Source of the DNA: Lachnospiraceae bacterium UBA1201
GTDB lineage: Bacteria > Bacillota > Clostridia > Lachnospirales > Lachnospiraceae
Assembly (NCBI GenBank): GCA_002309675.1
Contig: DBXX01000019.1
Location: forward strand, 32,066-50,606
Direction of reading: 5' to 3'
DNA length: 18,541 nucleotides
The notes beneath the pieces were generated by a model that saw only the letters and a program-made list of their open reading frames with translations, was not told where the DNA came from and ran no database searches. The first letter of the stretch is position 1; each line of letters begins with the position of its first letter. Both the position numbers and the translations under genes were made by a program. Positions 7,736 to 15,214 of this stretch are shown here, one piece after another.

Positions 7736-9553
7736 ATGGCACAAGAAACTACAAAAAAGCAAAGCAGAACCGCGGTTCCGGCGCCCCTTTCACGAGAGAA
7801 TCTCCTTAAAAATCACATGCAGGATAAGCCTTGGCCCTGGTTCTATTCCTTTCTGAAGAAATATCTTCCCGTCATGATCCCCGGATTATTCATGGTCGTG
7901 ATCGCCAGCGCGATCGCCATCTTCAATCCGACTATCTCGGGTAAGATCGTCGATGAAGTCATCGAGAAAGCACAGTATGACAAACTTTCGTTTTATCTGA
8001 TCCTCCTGATCGGACTTACGGTGCTGCGCGGTGTTTTCCGTTTTTCCTTCACGATGCTCTTCGAGTACTGCTCGCAAAATACTTTGTTTGCGATGCGGGA
8101 GGCCGTATTTCGTCGGCTGATGCTCGAGGATTTCAATTTCTTCAACAATAACCGTACCGGAGATCTTCTCTCCCGCCAGACCGGTGATATGGACGCCGTG
8201 CGTCACTTCATCGCCTTCGTTATTTACCAGTTGCTGGAGAACGGATTATTGTTCATCCTCTCATTGACCATGATCATCTTCTACAACTGGAAACTGGCCC
8301 TGGCGCTCCTGGTCGTATTGCCCTTCACGGCCTATACCACGTACCGCCAGAGCAAGGAAGTCAAGCCCGCCTTCCGCCGCAACCGTGACGCTTTCTCGAG
8401 CCTGAATACATTCGCCCAGGAAAACATCAGCGGTAACCGCGTGATCAAGGCATTCGCAAAAGAAGACTTCGAGGAATCGAAGTTCGATAAGGAGAACAAG
8501 AAGTTCCGTGACTCCCAGCTGGCTTCCGCGAAGGTTTGGTGTAAATTCATTCCCCGCTTCGAGATCCTCTCAAACGTCATGACAGTCGTAGTCCTCATCG
8601 TCGGCGGTTTCTCCGTGATCGACGGCAGCATGTCAAAAGGTGATCTGGTCGCAGTTACCGGTTACCTCTGGATGCTGAATAACCCGCTCCGAATGGTCGG
8701 CTGGCTGGTCAATGACCTCCTGCGTTTCTTAACGAGTCTCGAGAAGATCCACGCGACCTACATGGCAGAGCCGGATATCAAAACTCCGGATGAGCCGGTC
8801 GCTATGAAGCAATTCAAAGGTAAAGTCGAATTCAAACACGTTTACTATAATTCCCATGACGAGGACATTCTGACGGATATCAACTTCACCGCCCTGCCCG
8901 GCCAGACCATCGGTATCATCGGCGCGACCGGCTCCGGAAAGTCCTCACTCGTCAATCTCATCTGCCGCTTCTACGACGCCAACTTAGGCGGCGTATTCGT
9001 AGATGATGTCGACGTAAAGAACATGAATATCAATGTACTTCGAAGCAATATCGGTATGGCGATGCAGGATGTCTTCCTCTTCTCCGATACCATCGAGGGC
9101 AATATCTCCTACGGAGATCCGAACTGCTCATTCGAGGATGTCGAGCGTGTCGCTAAGATCGCGAACGCGGATGGTTTCATACGGGAAATGCCCGACGGCT
9201 ACGATACCATCATCGGTGAGCGCGGCGTGGGTCTGTCCGGCGGACAGAAACAGCGTATCTCACTGGCACGCGCCCTTTTGAAAAACCCTTCGATCCTGAT
9301 ACTCGATGACACCACTTCCGCCATCGACATGGAAACGGAAGCACAGATCCAGAATGAATTGGAGGCCGTATCCGGCGATCGCACCATCTTCATCATTGCC
9401 CACCGTATCTCTTCCATCATCAATGCAGATCAGATCCTCGTCATCGACGGCGGTAAGATCATCGAACAGGGTACGCATGATGAACTCTTGAAACAAGGTG
9501 GACGCTACGCAACGGTTTTCAATCACCAATATGGAGACTTTGAAAAGCAATGA
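7736..9553 (+). CDS. ABC multidrug-type exporter half, degenerate catalytic site
   Basis: 605 residues: an N-terminal six-helix transmembrane domain (about 40-340) and a nucleotide-binding domain (about 360-600). Walker A is GATGSGKS (396-403), the signature is LSGGQ (500-504), Walker B ends LILDD and the H-loop is His556. The residue after the Walker B Asp is Asp525, not the catalytic Glu, so the ATP site built on this Walker B should hydrolyse poorly. This is characteristic of one half of heterodimeric type IV exporters (the TM287/288 and BmrCD group). I chose the ATG at 7736 because a GTG at 7724 would place GGAGG inside the gene. The partner half follows at 9747. Substrate is unknown; drugs, peptides or lipids are all possible. 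The stop codon lies inside the structured element starting at 9538. Confidence 0.95.
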   Translation: MAQETTKKQSRTAVPAPLSRENLLKNHMQDKPWPWFYSFLKKYLPVMIPGLFMVVIASAIAIFNPTISGKIVDEVIEKAQYDKLSFYLILLIGLTVLRGVFRFSFTMLFEYCSQNTLFAMREAVFRRLMLEDFNFFNNNRTGDLLSRQTGDMDAVRHFIAFVIYQLLENGLLFILSLTMIIFYNWKLALALLVVLPFTAYTTYRQSKEVKPAFRRNRDAFSSLNTFAQENISGNRVIKAFAKEDFEESKFDKENKKFRDSQLASAKVWCKFIPRFEILSNVMTVVVLIVGGFSVIDGSMSKGDLVAVTGYLWMLNNPLRMVGWLVNDLLRFLTSLEKIHATYMAEPDIKTPDEPVAMKQFKGKVEFKHVYYNSHDEDILTDINFTALPGQTIGIIGATGSGKSSLVNLICRFYDANLGGVFVDDVDVKNMNINVLRSNIGMAMQDVFLFSDTIEGNISYGDPNCSFEDVERVAKIANADGFIREMPDGYDTIIGERGVGLSGGQKQRISLARALLKNPSILILDDTTSAIDMETEAQIQNELEAVSGDRTIFIIAHRISSIINADQILVIDGGKIIEQGTHDELLKQGGRYATVFNHQYGDFEKQ

Positions 9554-9705
9554 GCCAAAGCCCTGCATTCACATGCTTGCATGGGAAATGCGGGCCTTGG
9601 CGAATGCCACCAATGAGCCGTGTAGCGATGGAACATCGCGAGAGCGGCGAATTGGTGTAGCGCAGGTAAAGACGCGAAGCGTCGACTGCGCGTAGCTTTT
9701 CAAAG
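9538..9705 (+). ncRNA. Structured inter-cistronic element with closed multibranch fold, unknown class
   Basis: The 193 nt between the two ABC genes are highly self-complementary. An 11-bp perfect helix, CTTTGAAAAGC (9538-9548) with GCTTTTCAAAG (9695-9705), closes three arms. Arm 1 (9554-9601): GCCAA/TTGGC, GCCC/GGGC, GCATT/AATGC and CATG/CATG with a CTTG loop. Arm 2 (9608-9657): CACCAAT/ATTGGTG, CCG/CGG and GCGATG/CATCGC with a GAA loop. Arm 3 (9660-9691): GCGCAG/CTGCGC and GACGC/GCGTC with a GAA loop. The closing helix uses the last codons of the first gene. I recognise no Rfam class; it lacks a terminal T-run. It may be an RNA regulator, an mRNA processing or stabilising element, or an inserted palindromic repeat. 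The DNA strand is symmetrical enough that a function at DNA level cannot be excluded. Confidence 0.6.
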
Positions 9706-9746
9706 GCGTGGCTCTTAATTTCGTTTTATAGATCAAGGAGTACAAT

Positions 9747-11537
9747 ATGGCTAGAAATAAGTATGATATTGACGAAACCCTCCAATCCAAATTTGATTTC
9801 AAACAGTTAAAGCGCCTCGGCAAATACCTGACCCCTCGTCGTAATAAATTCCTGTTTGTCATCGTATTGATGTTGGTATCCAGTGCGCTCGGCCTGCTCT
9901 CTCCGATGTTTATCCGAACCATTCTGGATGATTATATCCCTGACGGCAACAAAACCGGCATCGTCTTTCTGACCTGTCTGATGGTCGGAATCACCTTAGT
10001 ATGCGCCTTTATCCTGGTGCTGAAAGTCAAGCTCACAAACGAGATCGGTCAGGGCATCATCTTCGATCTGCGAAAAGAACTCTTTACGCACCTTCAGGAA
10101 TTGCCCTTCTCGTATTATGATAACCGCCCTCACGGAAAGATTCAGGTCCGCCTGGTCAATTACGTCAACAGCTTAAGTGACCTCTTAAGCAACGGTATCG
10201 TAAATACGATCACAGACCTCTTCAGTTTGATCATCATCTTCATCTACATGCTCATGATCAGCGTGCGTCTGACCCTGATCTGCATGTGCGGTCTGCCCAT
10301 CCTGTTGCTGGCCGTATGGTTCATCAAGACGCGCCAGCGTAAAGCATGGCAGATCTCCAGCAACAAGCAGAGCAACCTGACCGCTTACATCGCCGAGAGC
10401 ATCAACGGTATCCGTGTTACCCAGTCCTTCGTTCGCGAGGATAAAAACATGGAGATCTTTAACTCTCTCTCGAGCAGTTACCGTAAAGCATGGCTGCGCG
10501 CCGTACTCTACAACAATATGTTATGGCCTTGTGTCGACCTGATCTCCATCGGTACCACATCCGCCATCTACATCGTCGGCGTTTCCATGCTGACGAACAA
10601 CTCCGACCTCATCACCGTCGGTGTCCTGATCGCATTTATTCAGTACATCGGACGTTTCTGGCAGCCGGTCAATACATTGGCCTCCTTCTACACTTCCCTG
10701 CTAAATGCGATCGCTTACCTCGAGCGTATCTTCGAGACCATCGACGAACCCGTTCTGGTCCATGACGCTCCCGGCGCCGGGGAAATGCCTCCGATCGAAG
10801 GCCAGGTCGAATTTAACGATGTATGCTTCAGTTACGAAGAAGGCATACCGGTTTTGGACCATGTCAGCTTTAAGACCCGCGTCGGCGATACATTTGCCAT
10901 CGTAGGCCCGACCGGCGCCGGAAAGACGACGATCATCAACCTTCTGAGCCGCTTCTACAACATCGACTCGGGAGCCATCACGATCGACGGCGTAAACATC
11001 CAGGATGTCACGATCAAATCGCTCCGTAAACAAATGGGCGTCATGCTGCAGGACAGTTTCATCTTCTCCGGGACCATTATGGACAACATTCGCTACGGCA
11101 ACATGGAAGCAACCGACGAGGACGTTATCCGTGCCGCGAAAACCGTTTGTGCCCACGACTTCATCATGCAGATGGAGAACGGCTATCAGACCGAGGTCAA
11201 TGAACGCGGCTCCCGTCTGTCGGCCGGCCAGCGTCAGCTGATCTCTTTCGCCCGCGCGCTCCTGGCCGATCCGAAGATCCTGATCTTAGACGAAGCGACT
11301 TCCAGCATCGACACCGAAACCGAGATCGCACTTCAGCGCGGATTAGCCGAACTGCTGAAGAACCGTACCTCCTTCGTTATCGCCCACCGCTTATCGACGA
11401 TCCGAAATGCGGATAAGATCCTCTATGTAGACCATGGTCAGATCTGCGAGGAAGGCACGCACGAAGAACTGCTGAAGATGGAAAACGGACTGTATCACAA
11501 ACTGTATATGTCCCAGTACGATTTCCTGAACCGATAA
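9747..11537 (+). CDS. ABC multidrug-type exporter half, catalytic partner
   Basis: 596 residues: transmembrane domain (about 30-325) and nucleotide-binding domain (about 350-590). Walker A is GPTGAGKT (387-394), Walker B ends LILDE with catalytic Glu516, the H-loop is His547, and the signature is LSAGQ (491-495) rather than LSGGQ. In a heterodimer this changed signature would face the Walker motifs of the first half, where the Glu is also missing, so both defects fall in the same site and the other site stays canonical. That match supports one heterodimeric exporter made by these two genes. AAGGAG (9735-9740) precedes the ATG by 6 nt. The gene follows the 9538-9705 element and ends just before a strong terminator. 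Substrate is unknown. Confidence 0.95.
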   Translation: MARNKYDIDETLQSKFDFKQLKRLGKYLTPRRNKFLFVIVLMLVSSALGLLSPMFIRTILDDYIPDGNKTGIVFLTCLMVGITLVCAFILVLKVKLTNEIGQGIIFDLRKELFTHLQELPFSYYDNRPHGKIQVRLVNYVNSLSDLLSNGIVNTITDLFSLIIIFIYMLMISVRLTLICMCGLPILLLAVWFIKTRQRKAWQISSNKQSNLTAYIAESINGIRVTQSFVREDKNMEIFNSLSSSYRKAWLRAVLYNNMLWPCVDLISIGTTSAIYIVGVSMLTNNSDLITVGVLIAFIQYIGRFWQPVNTLASFYTSLLNAIAYLERIFETIDEPVLVHDAPGAGEMPPIEGQVEFNDVCFSYEEGIPVLDHVSFKTRVGDTFAIVGPTGAGKTTIINLLSRFYNIDSGAITIDGVNIQDVTIKSLRKQMGVMLQDSFIFSGTIMDNIRYGNMEATDEDVIRAAKTVCAHDFIMQMENGYQTEVNERGSRLSAGQRQLISFARALLADPKILILDEATSSIDTETEIALQRGLAELLKNRTSFVIAHRLSTIRNADKILYVDHGQICEEGTHEELLKMENGLYHKLYMSQYDFLNR

Positions 11538-11553
11538 AAGTAATAAATACAAA

Positions 11554-11587
11554 AAGGCGGAAGAGACAATACCATCTCTTCCGCCTT
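11554..11587. terminator. Strong bidirectional terminator between the ABC and methylglyoxal-synthase-like genes
   Basis: AAGGCGGAAGAGA (11554-11566) pairs perfectly over 13 bp with TCTCTTCCGCCTT (11575-11587) around an 8-nt loop. A T-run follows on the plus strand (11589-11595) and an A-run precedes it (11551-11555), giving a T-tail on the minus strand too. It serves two convergent operons. Confidence 0.93.
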
Positions 11588-11606
11588 ATTTTTTTGTACG
11601 AGTATA

Positions 11607-12011
11607 CTAATTTCTCCAATCCAGATCGCCGGCGTCGATGCCCAAAATGATCGCTTCCGCAGTCGCGATGTTCGTCGCGAGTGGGATACACGCGATATCG
11701 CAGTTTTTCACAACGCGGGGAAAGAAATTCGAGTGCGCCTTATCGTAAACGGCGGATTCCGGATCTGCCGCCTGGTGGAAGTATATAACTGCATCCAGTT
11801 CATCCCTCTCGATCTGGCGAAGCAGCTGCTCCGCTCCACCCAAAGGTCCCGGCAGATACTTCGTAAGTGTCAGTCCGGTCGCCTCCTCGATCTTCGTTCC
11901 CGTAGTCTGGGTCGCGTACAATTCATGCTTCTTAAGCAACATCTTATAAGCTACACACAGGTTGATCATCAACTCTCTTTTGATCTGATCCGAAACAAAT
12001 GCTATTCTCAT
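11607..12011 (-). CDS. Methylglyoxal-synthase-like protein with substituted catalytic residues
   Basis: 134 residues with the methylglyoxal synthase fold: IAFVSDQIKRELM (N-terminal Asp and Lys kept), LYATQTTGTKIEEATGL, GPLGGAEQL, DAVIYF and IPLATNIATAEAIILG. Classical MgsA turns dihydroxyacetone phosphate into methylglyoxal plus phosphate. Aligned by eye with E. coli MgsA, the catalytic base Asp71 of GGDQQ is Ala here (GGAEQ; the codon is GCG), Asp91 is Gln, His98 is Ala, and the phosphate-loop ATGTTG reads ATQTTG; a residue aligned with Asp101 is kept. Either a neighbouring Glu takes over or the protein is a phosphate-sensing, non-catalytic relative. It is last in a minus-strand run, 13 nt after the secreted-protein gene, and ends before the shared terminator. 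I withhold the symbol mgsA because of the substitutions. Confidence 0.8.
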   Translation of the reverse strand: MRIAFVSDQIKRELMINLCVAYKMLLKKHELYATQTTGTKIEEATGLTLTKYLPGPLGGAEQLLRQIERDELDAVIYFHQAADPESAVYDKAHSNFFPRVVKNCDIACIPLATNIATAEAIILGIDAGDLDWRN

Positions 12012-12024
12012 TTTCTCATTCCCT

Positions 12025-12783
12025 TTATTTTATCGTTATCGTTCCCGCTGCATAACTGGAAAACGGACTCATCAAACGCAAGCGGTATAACTGCCAGCCG
12101 ATCTCATTGAGCCATTCTCCGGTCGAATTCAGGTCCGTTGTGACCTCCGTCGGTGAAAACGTGTAATAGTCGTAACACTCCACCAGGATCTGCTCACCCT
12201 CCTCCGTTCGCGCCATGCGACGGCATTTACAGGTGATATGAGCGACCGAATAAAACAGATCGTCCTTCTGACAGGTGTAGAGAAACGTTGCCTGGTCTTT
12301 CCCTTCGATCGCCTTTTTTACCGAAGTTATAAATTCCTCCTCAGCGCAGAGGTCATCCCAAAACCGCTTTCCCATAAGGCTGGTTTCGCGCACAGTCGCA
12401 GATACAAACAGGGAATTCAACATGAACCGACGAGCCCCCGGGTACTGCTTTGCAAAATCCAGTTTCGGATGGTTCACCACGCGCGTGAGGATCGTCTTAC
12501 CCCAGACCAGCGGGGGAAATATGTAAGAGGCCGTCTGTTTCACGGGCTCATCCTTACGCGCCACCCGCTCTTCGGAGTATCCGGTCAATATGGTGAACAG
12601 ATCCTTCAAGCCATCGGCCGGGTCGTCGGAGGAATAATCCCGATCGCATAATATGCCCGTAGTGGCCGTAATCGCCTCAAATTCGCGCTTTTGGTCGTTT
12701 TTCGCATAAACACACGTTGTGAAGGCAAATGATAAAATCAGAGCCATACACACGGTTTTATGGAATGCTTTGAAAAGTCTCAT
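12025..12783 (-). CDS. Secreted protein of unknown function
   Basis: 252 residues, not recognised. The N-terminus is a clear signal peptide: basic MRLFKAFHK, a hydrophobic core (about 11-22), and a probable cleavage after VYA near residue 27. No lipobox is evident, since the Cys near position 24 lies inside the hydrophobic stretch without the usual lipoprotein pattern. The mature part has no transmembrane helix, is mixed alpha/beta by composition, and contains four Cys residues (in ILCDRD, DDLCAEE, YTCQK and THITCKC-like context) plus a Tyr-rich stretch near 204-208. GGAGGAGG precedes the ATG. It lies between the ROK kinase and the methylglyoxal-synthase-like gene with short gaps. It could be a substrate-binding or cell-surface protein, but nothing in the sequence decides this. 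Confidence 0.8.
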   Translation of the reverse strand: MRLFKAFHKTVCMALILSFAFTTCVYAKNDQKREFEAITATTGILCDRDYSSDDPADGLKDLFTILTGYSEERVARKDEPVKQTASYIFPPLVWGKTILTRVVNHPKLDFAKQYPGARRFMLNSLFVSATVRETSLMGKRFWDDLCAEEEFITSVKKAIEGKDQATFLYTCQKDDLFYSVAHITCKCRRMARTEEGEQILVECYDYYTFSPTEVTTDLNSTGEWLNEIGWQLYRLRLMSPFSSYAAGTITIK

Positions 12784-12819
12784 GTCCTCCTCCTTACGTT
12801 TGTCGTTGCTTGTGATATA

Positions 12820-13704
12820 TTAAATGGTTGAAAAATCGCGTCCGAGCATGGCCGCGCCGACGATGCCCTGGTTGGGATATAATGCTGCCGGCAGGATAAA
12901 CTGATCCATCTGATTTTTATCCGGACGCGGCAGATAGTCGCCGAGTTTCTCTGCAGTCAACTTGCGGATCCTCTCCACAAGCCCCGGTGTATCACAGACA
13001 CCTCCGCCCAGGATCACTCGCTGCAGAGAAAGCAGCATCGTAAGATCCGCGATCGCTTCCGCGATGTAATGGCTCTCTAACTCCAGCGCACCCTCCTGCA
13101 TCCAGATTTCCTCAGGCGTCGAAACCTTATATCGTTTCAAAAGTGCAGGACCTGACGCCATTCCCTCCAGGCAATCCTTATGAAACGGGCAATTCCCTTC
13201 GAACCGGTCGCCGTCATAACGCGCAACACGCATATGCCCGCCCTCAGAGTGAAGTAAGCCATGATACGATCTTCCGTTTAACCACAGTCCGATGCCTATG
13301 CCGGTTCCGACGGTGATATAGGCGGCATGGTCGATCCCTCTAGCATTGCCCAAGACGACCTCGCCATAGAGGGCGGCATTTACGTCCGTATCCAAAACGA
13401 CCGGAACCCCGATGTCTTCCTTAAGTGTCTTCAAAAGTGGAACGTTCTGCCATGCAAGTTTGGGAGTATTCAGGATGTTCCCAAACGTCAGCGAAGAAAC
13501 GTTCAGGTCGACCGGACCGAACGCACCTACGCCCAGTGACTTTACATCCCGATCGGTAAAATACGCGACGATCTGTGCCAAGGTCTCCTCCGGCCCCTGA
13601 GTCGGTATCGACGCTTTATCCAGCACCGTACCCTTCTCGTCACACACGGCCATGACCATCTTCGTTCCGCCGCATTCTAATCCGCCATAGCGTAAACCAT
13701 TCAT
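12820..13704 (-). CDS. ROK-family sugar kinase, fructokinase-like
   Basis: 294 residues. The N-terminal phosphate-binding GGLECGGTK (7-15), LDTDVNAA with probable catalytic Asp107, and the second phosphate loop TVGTGIGIGL (131-140) identify a ROK kinase. Zinc ligands are in place: His157 (in SEGGH), then Cys172, His175 and Cys178 in CPFHKDC. The GGxExGGTK start and CPxHxxCxEG site are those of Bacillus-type fructokinases, so ATP-dependent phosphorylation of fructose or a similar hexose in the cytoplasm is the best guess; glucose or mannose are not excluded. GAGGT near the stop codon of the preceding methyltransferase gene serves as ribosome binding site, so translation of the two is probably coupled (gap 11 nt). 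Confidence 0.92.
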   Translation of the reverse strand: MNGLRYGGLECGGTKMVMAVCDEKGTVLDKASIPTQGPEETLAQIVAYFTDRDVKSLGVGAFGPVDLNVSSLTFGNILNTPKLAWQNVPLLKTLKEDIGVPVVLDTDVNAALYGEVVLGNARGIDHAAYITVGTGIGIGLWLNGRSYHGLLHSEGGHMRVARYDGDRFEGNCPFHKDCLEGMASGPALLKRYKVSTPEEIWMQEGALELESHYIAEAIADLTMLLSLQRVILGGGVCDTPGLVERIRKLTAEKLGDYLPRPDKNQMDQFILPAALYPNQGIVGAAMLGRDFSTI

Positions 13705-13715
13705 AACGAAATACC

Positions 13716-14444
13716 TCAGCCGATCGGCCGGAACATATAGGCTCCGATACCGACCGCGATCGTGATATTTAACGAATCTACCTCATCACTCTGCGGAATC
13801 AGCAGGCTCGTACCGTAGTTTTCATATTCCGCCGGCAGTCCGGTCGCCTCGTTTCCGAAAACGAGCGAGAACGGGTTCTCCGGCTTCTTCGTGACTTCCT
13901 GTACGGTCAGTTGCTTCTTACCGGTCAGCATGAACGTGTAGATCTCATGCTCCGGGAAGTCCCGACGATATTCATCAAACGTCTCATAGCTGCGGATCCG
14001 CAGTGAGAACATGGCTCCCATGGAGGAACGCACGACCTTCGGGTTGTGCATGTCGACCGCCGTTCCGATGATCGCGATATCGTGATATCCGAAAGCGAGA
14101 GCGGTCCGCAGGATCGTTCCTGCATTGCCCATATTCGAAGGCGACACCAGGACGATATGCGGATCCTTTGCGGAAAGGTCCTGCGAATACTTCTCATACA
14201 CGCCCATGACAAATACGTTTTCTTTATCGGACAGACGCGCCAGACGCTTTTCGTCCTCCCAGACCGGAATTTTGTTCTTACCGCAAACGGATCTCAGTTT
14301 CTCCATTTCGGTAAATGTCGATGAGACCAGCACGCCAAGGGCCTGTCCCGGCCGTTTATTCAAAAGTTCAAACGTCGGAAACGCGCCGGGAGTGTACGAG
14401 TATTCGAAATTCTTTTTATAAGCCTTCAATTCGGATCGGTCCAT
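13716..14444 (-). CDS. SpoU/TrmH-family RNA 2'-O-methyltransferase
   Basis: 242 residues from the ATG at 14444; a longer frame to 14525 would overlap the HAD gene by 65 nt and starts with a poor basic extension. The three SPOUT motifs are present: motif 1 NMGNAGTILR (104-113), motif 2 LVFGNEATGL (194-203), motif 3 LIPQSDEVDSLNITIAVG (215-232), which form the trefoil knot that binds SAM. The family methylates ribose 2'-OH in tRNA or 23S rRNA; which site is modified cannot be told. A weak AGGGT precedes the start. It lies 16 nt after the HAD gene and 11 nt before the ROK kinase. Confidence 0.93.
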   Translation of the reverse strand: MDRSELKAYKKNFEYSYTPGAFPTFELLNKRPGQALGVLVSSTFTEMEKLRSVCGKNKIPVWEDEKRLARLSDKENVFVMGVYEKYSQDLSAKDPHIVLVSPSNMGNAGTILRTALAFGYHDIAIIGTAVDMHNPKVVRSSMGAMFSLRIRSYETFDEYRRDFPEHEIYTFMLTGKKQLTVQEVTKKPENPFSLVFGNEATGLPAEYENYGTSLLIPQSDEVDSLNITIAVGIGAYMFRPIG

Positions 14445-14460
14445 GCTCTTACCCTGCCTG

Positions 14461-15138
14461 TTATTTCTTCGAAATCTTATTAAAATACATCTCCACCGCT
14501 TCGGGGAGTTTTCCCGCACGGTCAATGAGGATCTGCGCTTTGTGCTCCTTCAGGAACCTCGCCGTGCGAAAGCCCCAACTGACGCTGATGCAGCCAATGC
14601 CTGCATTCGTAGCGGTTTGAATGTCCACATCGGAATCACCGACATAAAGTACATTCTTCGGATCGGAAACGTGAAGTCTGTGCATCAGTTCAAAAATGAT
14701 CTCAGGCTGCGGTTTCTTCGTCGCCACGACACCGTCGCCGAGCGCGGCGTCGATCGTTTCGGAGAAGAACTTCTCCTTAAGCCCCTGCGTTGCCGCATCG
14801 TATTTGTTCGAGGCGATCGCCGTTATATAACCGGCCGTCTTCAGTTTCTTAAGCGCCCGAAGAACTCCCGGATACGGCGCCGTCTTAATGTCCATATGCT
14901 CGCGGTAATATGCCTTATTCTCATCGAGCACCGTCTCAAACAGTGGGTTATTCTCCCCTCCCGGAACCGCGCGCTCGATTAGTTTGCGTACACCGTTGCC
15001 GACGAAACCCTTCACTGCCTGCTTCGAATGTTCAGGCAAACCATGCGCCGCCAGTACCGCATTCAGACTGTCCGTCAGGTCTTCCAGCGTATTCAGCAAT
15101 GTCCCGTCCAGATCGAAAATGATCAATCGTTTTTCCAT
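14461..15138 (-). CDS. HAD-family phosphatase, phosphoglycolate-phosphatase-like
   Basis: 225 residues from the ATG at 15138; a TTG 12 nt upstream is possible but has no ribosome binding site, whereas GGAA lies about 9 nt before the ATG. HAD motifs: FDLDGTLLNT with nucleophile Asp9 and acid/base Asp11; IASNKYD as motif II; the conserved Lys in KKPQPEI as motif III; and YVGDSDVDIQTA as the metal-binding motif IV. The helical cap lies between about residues 18 and 85, as in Gph/PpaX proteins. It hydrolyses a small phosphate ester in the cytoplasm, perhaps phosphoglycolate; substrate assignment in this family by sequence is unreliable. It is followed closely by the RNA methylase gene. Confidence 0.92.
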   Translation of the reverse strand: MEKRLIIFDLDGTLLNTLEDLTDSLNAVLAAHGLPEHSKQAVKGFVGNGVRKLIERAVPGGENNPLFETVLDENKAYYREHMDIKTAPYPGVLRALKKLKTAGYITAIASNKYDAATQGLKEKFFSETIDAALGDGVVATKKPQPEIIFELMHRLHVSDPKNVLYVGDSDVDIQTATNAGIGCISVSWGFRTARFLKEHKAQILIDRAGKLPEAVEMYFNKISKK

Positions 15139-15158
15139 AAAAAGTTCCAATCATACAA

Positions 15159-15194
15159 ACAGGCAGGAGTCTTCGATCGAATTCCCCTGCCTGT
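15159..15194 (-). terminator. Hairpin after the flavin reductase gene, possible terminator
   Basis: ACAGGCAGG (15159-15167) pairs perfectly with CCTGCCTGT (15186-15194) around an 18-nt loop containing TTCGATCGAA. Read on the minus strand it starts 20 nt after the flavin reductase stop and is followed by TTTGTATGATT, a weak T-rich tail, so termination may be partial. It may uncouple the HAD gene and its downstream neighbours from the upstream genes. Confidence 0.5.
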
Positions 15195-15214
15195 GCTATA
15201 TCCGATAAGGATCA

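Noticed and set aside
9498..9695. Short plus-strand frame running through the inter-ABC element
   Set aside because: It begins inside the first ABC gene in another frame, has no ribosome binding site, and its composition follows the hairpins rather than a protein.
9538..9746. T-box leader, transposon end or group II intron remnant as explanation for the inter-ABC element
   Set aside because: No T-box-like conserved bulge, no terminator tail, no domain V-like hairpin and no reverse transcriptase or transposase nearby. A small non-autonomous repeat remains possible.
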